Origin: a virus
Reading direction: 5' to 3' (one strand)
DNA length: 64,000 bases
Virus record (IMG/VR): IMGVR_UViG_3300044922_000175
Span: 1 to 64,000 of that record
Part shown: positions 56,195 to 64,000 of the stretch, in pieces
Layout: each line of letters begins with the position of its first letter
Position numbering within the stretch: position 1 is the stretch's first letter
Notes under the pieces: model-generated
What the model saw: the letters and a program-made list of their open reading frames with translations, nothing else
What the model was told of the DNA's origin: nothing
Database searches by the model: none
Position numbers and translations under genes: made by a program

Positions 56195-58739
56195 AACTAT
56201 TGAGGAGATTACTGAAACTAATATTATTCAGATTGTTCTGAGTAAATATATCAGTCATTCCTTTTCTACTATCATACATAGTACCTGTAGCAGTAATACT
56301 GCCATTTGGATTTTTTGTAAAGGTCATATCAATATTTCCATTAGGATTGATATACCTATATGTACCGGCATTATCTAAAATTACTTGTCTCTCATCCTTC
56401 TGTAATCTAGAAGAAATAAGATTGGTTGTTTGAGCTGCGGGAATAACTGCAGTTATACCAGTACTAATAATTTTAGCATACTCAGCATCTGTAATACTAC
56501 CAGCTTCTTTAAGAGCTTTTAATGTAGGATCTGATGCGTTAGGTCTAACTGTTAAAGATTGATAATCTGAATTACCTAATGCACGTGATTGATAAGAATA
56601 GCTAACACTTTGTTTGTTAGCTCTGGCATCAGATACCAGTATATTTAAATAACTTCTAAGTACTTGATTATCTTCAATATCTGCAAATACACGATCACTG
56701 GCAGCAGCTACATCAGCTGGTGTACCAATTGCAATTCTAGAATCTGAATTTAAAACATCACCTAGTGCAGATCTTAATCCTAAAGTTAATTTAGAAGAAG
56801 GCTTTGTAAAATCAGCAACACCCTGAATGTTATTACTAATATAACTACCAGGACCAGCTGTACCTACAACTTTATAACCAGCTTGGTTTTTAGAGAGGTT
56901 AATATATTTTTCTTGATAATCCTCTACAAAATCTTCATAATCATCAGCAAAGTCATCAGCATCAATATTAGGATTCTTTTTTAATGCTTCTTCATATGCA
57001 TCCTTTACACTTCTTAAAAAGCCATCTTTAGCAAATACATAATCAACAAATGTTGGAACATAATCACCAGATGCTTTCATATTAGCAGCAATTTTTTGGT
57101 TATTACTATTTAATGCACTAATATTACTATAAGCTAATTGACGTTTATCATTGGCCGTAGTTAAAGCAGAAGCTAAATTCTTAGCTAAAGAAGGATCGGC
57201 TTTAACCATATCTTGAATACCGTTAAAGATCTTATTAAGAGAGGTTAATGATACATTACCCTCTCTTAAACTATTCATGTTAGTTCCGGAAGCTTTTAAA
57301 ACATTACCAACAGCACTATTTAACTTAGCATCATTAATACTGGAAATAGAATTAGTTAATTCATATACACTATTACCAAAGCTTTTCCAACTATTATCAA
57401 ACTCAGTCCTATCTGAAACAAATGCATCTTCTACAGCAGCTTCAGTTTTAACAGCACCAGTAGTAAAATCATCAAATCCACCAGTTTCTAACATCTTCAT
57501 CTCACGCTGAAAGTCTTGCTGAATCTTTTCTTTCTTAGTCCAATAAGAAAAATCTAAAGCTTTTTCATAATCAATCTTTGCAAACTCATTAGCTTTTTTC
57601 TCTACCTGATAATTTCTATAGGCTTCTACTTCAGTTGCTTTACCAATGTCATTAGAGATATAAGAACTAGCTTCAGAAGATCTAATAGCTCTAGATAATA
57701 AATCTATATCCTCATCATTAATAGCAGTAACAATCTGAGATATTCTATCACTTAAATTAGTTTTAGCTTTCTCATAACCATCTCTTTTTGCAACAACCAT
57801 TTGATATTCCTGTTGTTCTTTTGGAGTTAATTTACCACCGCGATTTAATCTAGACTCATATACATCTGTCTTAGCTTGATACTGTGAATAACCTTCTTCA
57901 ATATCCTCTAATCTATTTCTATCATTCTTAAGAAATGCATCAGCATTTGTAACATAATATTCCGTAGTAGCTTGATCTATATCACCATTAAATTTTGATT
58001 CAGCCAATTGTGTAATCGCACTCATAGAATTTACATATGCTAATTCATTATAATATGCTTTTACAGAAGGATCATCTCCTAACGCCATACTAAGATATTG
58101 AGCAATAACTGGTTTAGCAGCTTCACCACCAGTAGTTGTTACATCATAACCACCTATAGTTTTTTCTATCTTTATGTCTTTAAAATCATCACCAATAAGC
58201 TCTCTAGCTTTATCCATGATATTTACATAAGGAACATATTTAGGCATTGCCATTCTATAGGCTTTGTCTTGTGATGCATTTTTAAATTCTATCTGTCTAT
58301 ATTGTAGACCTCTTACTCCAACATCTGAATATTTGGAACTAGTTTCTGGATCAAGAGAATTTTTAAATATTTCAGCTTGTTGTTGACCTTGTTTAACACC
58401 TTTAGTAAACATGATGTCATACTGCATCTTTTTATCATCTACAAAAGGTTGAAATACCTGCTGTGCTAATTGCACATTAGCAGGATCAGAAAGATCTAAA
58501 GATGTAATTTGCTGAATAGCTTTCTCAGAGTTCTTCAAAAAGTTATCTCTTGCTTCTCTATTATCATCTCTTGTAAGATCAGCATATACAATACTACCGT
58601 ATGCACCACTTAATTGATTAAGTGAGCTATCATACCTAGCCTGTCTTGTTGCTAAAACCGTATTAAGAAAATCAAAATTAGGTTTATAAGGTTCAGCCTT
58701 TGGTATGTAATCGGTAAGACCTTGAATGTAAGTAGCCAT
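56178..58739 (-). CDS. 853-residue probable virion cargo protein
   Basis: Protein of 853 residues starting MATYIQGLTDYIPKAEPYKP. It is largely alpha-helical, with many Tyr, Gln and Asn and no catalytic motif. In crAss-like phages one or two proteins of this size are encoded directly before the RNA polymerase and travel in the capsid as cargo. This position and the repeated QxxA-rich helices support that role. It has its own promoter element at 58760. Confidence 0.55.
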   Translation of the reverse strand: MATYIQGLTDYIPKAEPYKPNFDFLNTVLATRQARYDSSLNQLSGAYGSIVYADLTRDDNREARDNFLKNSEKAIQQITSLDLSDPANVQLAQQVFQPFVDDKKMQYDIMFTKGVKQGQQQAEIFKNSLDPETSSKYSDVGVRGLQYRQIEFKNASQDKAYRMAMPKYVPYVNIMDKARELIGDDFKDIKIEKTIGGYDVTTTGGEAAKPVIAQYLSMALGDDPSVKAYYNELAYVNSMSAITQLAESKFNGDIDQATTEYYVTNADAFLKNDRNRLEDIEEGYSQYQAKTDVYESRLNRGGKLTPKEQQEYQMVVAKRDGYEKAKTNLSDRISQIVTAINDEDIDLLSRAIRSSEASSYISNDIGKATEVEAYRNYQVEKKANEFAKIDYEKALDFSYWTKKEKIQQDFQREMKMLETGGFDDFTTGAVKTEAAVEDAFVSDRTEFDNSWKSFGNSVYELTNSISSINDAKLNSAVGNVLKASGTNMNSLREGNVSLTSLNKIFNGIQDMVKADPSLAKNLASALTTANDKRQLAYSNISALNSNNQKIAANMKASGDYVPTFVDYVFAKDGFLRSVKDAYEEALKKNPNIDADDFADDYEDFVEDYQEKYINLSKNQAGYKVVGTAGPGSYISNNIQGVADFTKPSSKLTLGLRSALGDVLNSDSRIAIGTPADVAAASDRVFADIEDNQVLRSYLNILVSDARANKQSVSYSYQSRALGNSDYQSLTVRPNASDPTLKALKEAGSITDAEYAKIISTGITAVIPAAQTTNLISSRLQKDERQVILDNAGTYRYINPNGNIDMTFTKNPNGSITATGTMYDSRKGMTDIFTQNNLNNISFSNLLNSFDAIR

Positions 58740-58759
58740 TATCTATATTATAAATATAA

Positions 58760-58767
58760 CAAATATA
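58760..58767 (-). promoter_or_regulatory. Minus-strand -7 element TATATTTG before the 853-residue gene
   Basis: CAAATATA on the + strand reads TATATTTG on the - strand, a full match to TAnnTTTG. It lies 20 bases before ATG 58739, in the 54-base gap between genes. No TTG found at the ideal spacing. Confidence 0.55.
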
Positions 58768-58793
58768 AAGTTAAACTATTAAACCTCTAATAT

Positions 58794-61700
58794 TTAAGAG
58801 CCCTTAGTTTTCCTTCTGTTAGACATTGCAGATTGTGCTCCTAAAATATTACCACGCTCATCTATATCAATATCACCCATAATACCTCTAACCATAGCAG
58901 CCTGAACTGTAGGATTAGTAGTATCAATACCCATCTCAAGAAAATATTGTTTTAGATCTTTAGCTTGTTGTCCAGGTGTAATTTTTCTACCTGGATTATA
59001 ATAAGTTTTAAGAGCAGCAGGATCAACAAAGAAATTAGGATATAAACTGTTCATTTGATCTGTCATGAATCTATTTTCTAATGCAGCATTTACATAATCT
59101 ACAGCCTCTCTTCTAGCAGCTCTCTTAGAATTATCAAATTGCTGATTAGCAATAACAGTTTTATCATAGAAGTCATTAGCCATTAAAGCATTTCTAAAGT
59201 TTGCTTCATTGTTTATTTGCTTATTAGCTTGTTCAAACTGATTAGCTACACCAACATTTAAGTTATTATATCTACCTAACACATTAGCAGCATTAGCTAA
59301 ACTCTTACCTTGTACATCAGAGAATCTTGTATTGAAAGCTTGTGGTCCTGTAAACTGCGCCAAATTTGCAGAAGCAATATTAGCTAGTTCAGCATTATTA
59401 GCTAACTCCCTATTAGGATCATAGAATGTAGGCTCCATAGGTTCTGGTACAAATTGTGCCATTCTAGGATTATATTTATTAATACTAGCTAAGTCACCAA
59501 CAGCAGCTGCAGTATTTAATACATCTTGAGGATAGAAACCAATAGGTCTTCTTGGAGTTCTAGAAACTTCTAACTCATTTGTTTCAAGTTGTTCTCTATT
59601 AGTTTCTGTATTTGGCTTTTTTGGTTTTTTAGGAATAGCATCATAATATTCAAATCCAAATTTATTATTATCATTACCTAAATCTTTTCTAAATTGTGAT
59701 TCAGGTAAATATCTTTGAAATGCTCTAGAAAATTCTCCAAAGAATTTAGGATCATTATAGATATCTGCATTTGAAATATCAACATTAGGTTTAAAGCCTA
59801 TAATATCATAAGCAGCTTTACGTAATGCTACTTCATTTAATTTATCTGCTTCTTCTTTGCCTAAATTTCTTTCTACAATTTTATATTCATAATCTTGTGG
59901 ATTAAGACCAGCATAAAAATTATTATACTTATTTCCAGTTTTTGCAGAACCACTCTGAACTATATTCTTATAACCATATTCATTTAATATCGGAGTTAAA
60001 CTTTCTAATATATTAAATCTATCATTATAATTTTGTTTATTATCAAGAGCAACTCTATATGTTCCTCTTCCAGCATCCCAAGTAATAATACCTTTATCAA
60101 TATATGGTTTTAATGCTTCGTTTTGAGATTTTAAAACTTTACCTGAAGCATCTACAATACTTATTGTATTACCTTTAGTAATTCTCTTACCTTTACTACC
60201 ATTAGGTAATATAATTTCTTCTACATACTCTTTTTCACCTGTCACTTGACCAGCAGTTTGATATTCTTCTAACTCTCCACCATATTCTTTCTTATTAAGT
60301 ATATCTTGACGTCTATCGTTAATCATACTATCAAGATAGGCATCTGTAATTTGTGAAGATTGTGGTTCTGATTTAGCTTTAGGTTTAGCTTTAATAGTTA
60401 CGGGTTCTATTCTAGCAACATCAATATTAGGATTTTCTCTAGCTGCCTCTAATAATAAAGCAGTATCTTGAGAACCTGCAGGATCAGACATTGTATCTTC
60501 AACTATCTGATTAGCTTGTTCAGGACTAGCATTTTTAAGATATTCTACTTTTTGTTCTGGAGACAAAACTCTATATGCTGCAGCACTGAGAATTCCAACT
60601 GCAGGAGCAGCCTCTAGTCCTGCTGTAACAGCACTAGATATATCTAAATTCTTATAAAAATTTTTGACTGGGTTTACTACTCTTGAAATACCCTGTGAAA
60701 TACCTTCTTGAATAGGTTGTAATCTTTTTGCTAATGGTTTTAAAAGATATTCAGGTTGCATAGGTTTAATAAGTCGACCAAAAGCTAAATAATTAAGAGG
60801 ATCCGTTGCAAAATTATATGAAGGATCCCCAGTAAACATGTAATTTAAATTACCAGACCAGTTAAAAGGATTGAAAGGATTAGATTGTTTAGCATATGCA
60901 GCTCTTTGTTCTGGAGTAGTATTAGCAAAACTTCCGGTTTTCCAAAATCCTTTTCCATCAGGAAGTGTTTGATTTGAACTATTAGAATTAACACTCTGTC
61001 CAATCTGAGCTTTAGGAATACCACCATATCTAGCCATCATCATACCTTCTTCAGGTGATGGTGGTAAGAACTGGGCTGGATCTAATCCTACTTTATTCAT
61101 GTAAGGCATAGCAATCTGTGGAACACCTTGTGGAAATCCTTTCTGTGATTCTTGTACAAGAGCTAACTTACCTAAATTAGAGATGTAGTTATCAGCCATC
61201 ATAACAGCTGTCTTTTTACGTAAGGGGTCACTATCAGAATATAAACCTTCGCGCAACTCTTTACTATTAAGATCAAACTTCTTAGAAATTTTAGCTGGAG
61301 TGTAACCACCTTTCTTAGCAGCAAAACCAAAAGATTCTAATATAGCGGGATCTTTAATCTTCATAGCTTTTGTATCCGAGTAAATAAAACTATCTGGTGT
61401 AGCTTTTTCTCCAGACAATGGTGTACCACCTTCTGAGTGACGCTTGCCACCAATTTTAAAGAACTCAGGAATTGCACTATTAGTACCTTTACGTATTAAA
61501 GTCTCTCCTTTCTCTGCTTCTAATACAGACATAGATCTAGGATCCGGTTGTAATGTCTGGTTATATGCAGGTTCTTGTTCTTCTTGTTCTGCACCAGAAA
61601 ACTTATTAACCATATAAGCTGAGTTACCATATAACTGGTTAACAGCATTTTGATTCTGACTACCACCATATCCAGCTTGGGGTAAACTTGTAATTTTTAC

Positions 61701-62378
61701 TTTTCTTTTCATTTCTCCACCCATTTGGGCCTCTTTATTGTAATCACCTTTTATATAATCATCTGGTCTGAAACCAGGACCAAAAGCAAATTCATTAAAA
61801 TTATAGTCACCTCTGTTACCAGACTGACCCTCTTCTCTGGCATATGCTAAATTATCTGATAAAAACTGATCTCTAAGATCACGCTTTGCAAATCTATTAT
61901 CTATTTGATTTGCTAAACCACGGAATATATCTGTGCCAGCTAAGATTGCTTGACCAACATAAGGATTACCTTTTTGATTTTGACTATTTGCATCTGTAAA
62001 ATTCTTAAGATAATTACTTTTATCCTGTGCAGCTAATATACTTGGAGGAGTAGTAGATGCCACTTCTCCCTCTCTTAAAGTTTGCTCTTGATTACGTATG
62101 TCTTGAGACATTCTAGAACCAGGAATACTAGGATCGTATGTAGGAATACCAAAATCTTTTTTTCTTTTAAAAAAATCACCGGTCATACTTAATTTTCCAT
62201 TCTGTTTCTCCCATTGCTGTTGCGTAGGAACATTTAATCCCATCATATCAGGAGTAATAGCTTTAGGCATACTTCCTAATGGAGGATAAATATCATAAGG
62301 TTTAATGCCTTGTGATGGAATATTATTAAAACCCATTTGAGCTTTTGGTAAGCTCTTAACTCTTACTTTCTTTTTCAT
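58794..62378 (-). CDS. 1194-residue conserved crAss-type structural protein
   Basis: The N-terminus KKKVRVKSLPKAQMGF carries the KSLPKA motif, which I recognise from large structural proteins of Bacteroidota and crAss-like phages. A second copy, KRKVKITSLPQAGYGG, occurs at about residues 224-239, so the protein may be a fusion or contain a duplication. A hydrophobic middle (about 590-615) and long disordered stretches follow. It is probably a virion, tail or cargo protein. It is four bases downstream of the 62383 gene. Confidence 0.55.
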   Translation of the reverse strand: MKKKVRVKSLPKAQMGFNNIPSQGIKPYDIYPPLGSMPKAITPDMMGLNVPTQQQWEKQNGKLSMTGDFFKRKKDFGIPTYDPSIPGSRMSQDIRNQEQTLREGEVASTTPPSILAAQDKSNYLKNFTDANSQNQKGNPYVGQAILAGTDIFRGLANQIDNRFAKRDLRDQFLSDNLAYAREEGQSGNRGDYNFNEFAFGPGFRPDDYIKGDYNKEAQMGGEMKRKVKITSLPQAGYGGSQNQNAVNQLYGNSAYMVNKFSGAEQEEQEPAYNQTLQPDPRSMSVLEAEKGETLIRKGTNSAIPEFFKIGGKRHSEGGTPLSGEKATPDSFIYSDTKAMKIKDPAILESFGFAAKKGGYTPAKISKKFDLNSKELREGLYSDSDPLRKKTAVMMADNYISNLGKLALVQESQKGFPQGVPQIAMPYMNKVGLDPAQFLPPSPEEGMMMARYGGIPKAQIGQSVNSNSSNQTLPDGKGFWKTGSFANTTPEQRAAYAKQSNPFNPFNWSGNLNYMFTGDPSYNFATDPLNYLAFGRLIKPMQPEYLLKPLAKRLQPIQEGISQGISRVVNPVKNFYKNLDISSAVTAGLEAAPAVGILSAAAYRVLSPEQKVEYLKNASPEQANQIVEDTMSDPAGSQDTALLLEAARENPNIDVARIEPVTIKAKPKAKSEPQSSQITDAYLDSMINDRRQDILNKKEYGGELEEYQTAGQVTGEKEYVEEIILPNGSKGKRITKGNTISIVDASGKVLKSQNEALKPYIDKGIITWDAGRGTYRVALDNKQNYNDRFNILESLTPILNEYGYKNIVQSGSAKTGNKYNNFYAGLNPQDYEYKIVERNLGKEEADKLNEVALRKAAYDIIGFKPNVDISNADIYNDPKFFGEFSRAFQRYLPESQFRKDLGNDNNKFGFEYYDAIPKKPKKPNTETNREQLETNELEVSRTPRRPIGFYPQDVLNTAAAVGDLASINKYNPRMAQFVPEPMEPTFYDPNRELANNAELANIASANLAQFTGPQAFNTRFSDVQGKSLANAANVLGRYNNLNVGVANQFEQANKQINNEANFRNALMANDFYDKTVIANQQFDNSKRAARREAVDYVNAALENRFMTDQMNSLYPNFFVDPAALKTYYNPGRKITPGQQAKDLKQYFLEMGIDTTNPTVQAAMVRGIMGDIDIDERGNILGAQSAMSNRRKTKGS

Positions 62379-62382
62379 TGTA

Positions 62383-64000
62383 TTAGTCTAAATACTCAAT
62401 ACCATAACCCTGATCAATCAATGCTTGAATCTCATCAGGATGTAATTCTAATTCAGAACCTTGAGTCATACCACCAAATTGTTTCTTCCAACCTGCGGCA
62501 TTTCTAGCAAAGTTAGCTCTTTTAACTTGTGTTGCACTATAGTCCTCTTTATTTGCAAGTACCTTTCTAGCAAATTCTTGCACACCCATACCGGCTCTAT
62601 TAGCTGACTCAGTAAATTTACCTTTGTTAGCAGGATTAATATAGATACCACCATTCTTCATCTGACCAGTTTGTCCTTGTTGAATAGCTTGCATAATTTT
62701 TTGAATAGCTTCTTGTTGCTCTAAAGGAGGTAACTGTTGTAACATCATCATAAGTTGTTCAGGATCTGTTTGAGTCATCTGTGCATACATTTGAATAGCT
62801 TGCATCATTTCATCTTGTTGACCACCTTGTTGATATACATTACCACCACACTCGTAACAAGGTTGTCCACCTTTACCATACCATGCATTTCCACTAAATG
62901 TAGAACCACCCTTCATCATATTATACATAGCATCCATATCCATTTGACCACCATACATATCAATATCACCACCATACATTCTTCTACCCATTTTACGGAG
63001 TTCTTTATTTGATGGAGTTTGATCAGTGCCTAGTCTTGGATCATTAGAATTCATAAACTCCTGATAACCTCTTTGCTTACGAGCAGCTCTAATTTCAGAG
63101 GCAATAACACCAGCAGCAGTTCCAATACCTAAACCAATACCAGTTATTGTATCATTACGTTTCTTTTTCTTAGCAGCAGCTTCTGCAGCGGCAGCTTTTT
63201 GTTCTTCTGTTAAAGCAGGACCACCTTCTTGAAATCTACGGGCTTGTTGATCAAACGCAGACTTCTGTAAATTAGTACCTTGATTATATACTTTACCGGT
63301 ATTAGGATCCACACCTTGACTAAATGTAGTTGAACTAGAAATACTTCCTGGTGCAGAACTAAATATCCTATCTCCTTTCTGATCTACAAGTGATTGAGGA
63401 TTAGAGGACTGATAATAAGAATAAATATCATTACGTGATGGTACTTCTTTTACACCAGCTTTATTAAATTGCTGAAGCTGTTGATTATAATACTGTTCAA
63501 ATCTAGGATCAGCACCAACACCAGGAGACATAAATGTATTAATAGGAGCAGAACCATAGGTTCCTCCTTCTGCCATATTAGATAATATCTTAGCTTGTAC
63601 GTAAGAAGGTAATGCTTGGAATCCTGCATTACTCGGCTCACCACCATTAGCCCAAGTACCAAAACGTTTATGCCAGTATAAAGGAGAGAAAGGATCTGTA
63701 GCTTTAGATGAGTTTTTACCACCCATTCTATTCCAGAAATTATCTTTACGTTTCTTAGAACCATGTTGGCTAAAGTCTTTCATACCAACATAACCACCAT
63801 GTACAATTTTATACTTATCACCTTTCTTAGCTAGTACCATCCATTTCTTACCAGCTCTATCAGATTTTCTTTTAGCACCTACTTTAGTAAACCCTCTATT
63901 TTTATAACGCTGAGGAATACCACCCATCTTCATCTCTTCCATCTCACCCATGTTCATATCAATATCTTCTTCCTCTTCCGGTCCTTCTTCAGAACCTTCA
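62383..64000 (-). CDS. 5'-truncated virion-type protein with VHGGYVGMKDFSQHG and KFTESANRAGM domains
   Basis: The frame stays open to the window edge. Residues before MNMGEMEEM are acidic (EGSEEGPEEEEDID), so the true start lies beyond 64000. The first known domain (GKKWMVLAKKGDKYKIVHGG, then FWNRMGGK) and the last one (KFTESANRAGMGVQEFARKV) recur in large phage proteins. A Gly/Met/Gln-rich middle contains CYECGG. It is probably an internal virion protein transcribed with the 1194-residue gene. Confidence 0.6.
   Translation of the reverse strand, partial: EGSEEGPEEEEDIDMNMGEMEEMKMGGIPQRYKNRGFTKVGAKRKSDRAGKKWMVLAKKGDKYKIVHGGYVGMKDFSQHGSKKRKDNFWNRMGGKNSSKATDPFSPLYWHKRFGTWANGGEPSNAGFQALPSYVQAKILSNMAEGGTYGSAPINTFMSPGVGADPRFEQYYNQQLQQFNKAGVKEVPSRNDIYSYYQSSNPQSLVDQKGDRIFSSAPGSISSSTTFSQGVDPNTGKVYNQGTNLQKSAFDQQARRFQEGGPALTEEQKAAAAEAAAKKKKRNDTITGIGLGIGTAAGVIASEIRAARKQRGYQEFMNSNDPRLGTDQTPSNKELRKMGRRMYGGDIDMYGGQMDMDAMYNMMKGGSTFSGNAWYGKGGQPCYECGGNVYQQGGQQDEMMQAIQMYAQMTQTDPEQLMMMLQQLPPLEQQEAIQKIMQAIQQGQTGQMKNGGIYINPANKGKFTESANRAGMGVQEFARKVLANKEDYSATQVKRANFARNAAGWKKQFGGMTQGSELELHPDEIQALIDQGYGIEYLD

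Overview
The window is part of a large, AT-rich double-stranded DNA phage that infects Bacteroidota, most likely a crAss-like phage (Crassvirales) of an environmental host. Four things point this way. A block of replication genes on the + strand converges on a block of virion, lysis and transcription genes on the - strand. There is a 4566-residue protein with an RNA polymerase DFDID motif and a zincin HEAFH motif. Several transcription starts carry the Bacteroidota promoter element TAnnTTTG. One encoded protein ends in a type IX secretion (T9SS) sorting domain, a system confined to this phylum. Capsid, portal and terminase genes are not in the window and presumably lie beyond position 64000. 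The standard genetic code is used, and no tRNA gene or CRISPR array was found.

Layout. 1-6.35 kb (+): about 26 small, tightly overlapping accessory genes. Many share one start module (GGAGG, then a start encoding MSNNKQ or MTNNKQ). 6.4-25.2 kb (+): nucleotide and replication genes, namely a DUF1599 protein, metallophosphoesterase, SF2 helicase, uracil-DNA glycosylase, a DnaA-domain-IV protein, a putative loader, DnaB helicase, a RecA-like ATPase with an SSB-like partner, TOPRIM primase, RusA resolvase, a peptidase/VWA protein with a MoxR ATPase, a PD-(D/E)XK nuclease, family B DNA polymerase and a second DnaA-domain-IV protein. The block ends with a GroES-like gene at 25.3 kb. A two-gene spanin-like unit (10.3-11.1 kb) and one single gene (9.1 kb) lie on the - strand within it.

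25.7-36.9 kb (-), read from right to left: holin, L,D-transpeptidase-like endolysin, a secreted zincin, a T9SS-targeted cohesin/dockerin-like protein, a membrane protein, a zinc ribbon, two DUF2589-type proteins, two small membrane proteins, a CsgG/LpoB-like lipoprotein, a serine/glycine-rich envelope protein, a PA14/dockerin-like secreted protein, small proteins, dCTP deaminase, PhoH and a phosphoribosyltransferase-like protein. 37.2-64 kb (-): five very large proteins. These are a 1762-residue nuclease-domain protein, the 4566-residue polymerase/zincin protein, an 853-residue probable cargo protein, a 1194-residue protein and a 5'-truncated protein at the edge.

How it fits together. The + block copies, repairs and recombines the genome and probably expresses early host-takeover peptides. 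The giant - strand proteins are probably packaged and injected with the DNA to start phage transcription. The 27-36 kb region holds lysis genes plus an unusual set of exported envelope and surface proteins, which is the most novel part of the window.
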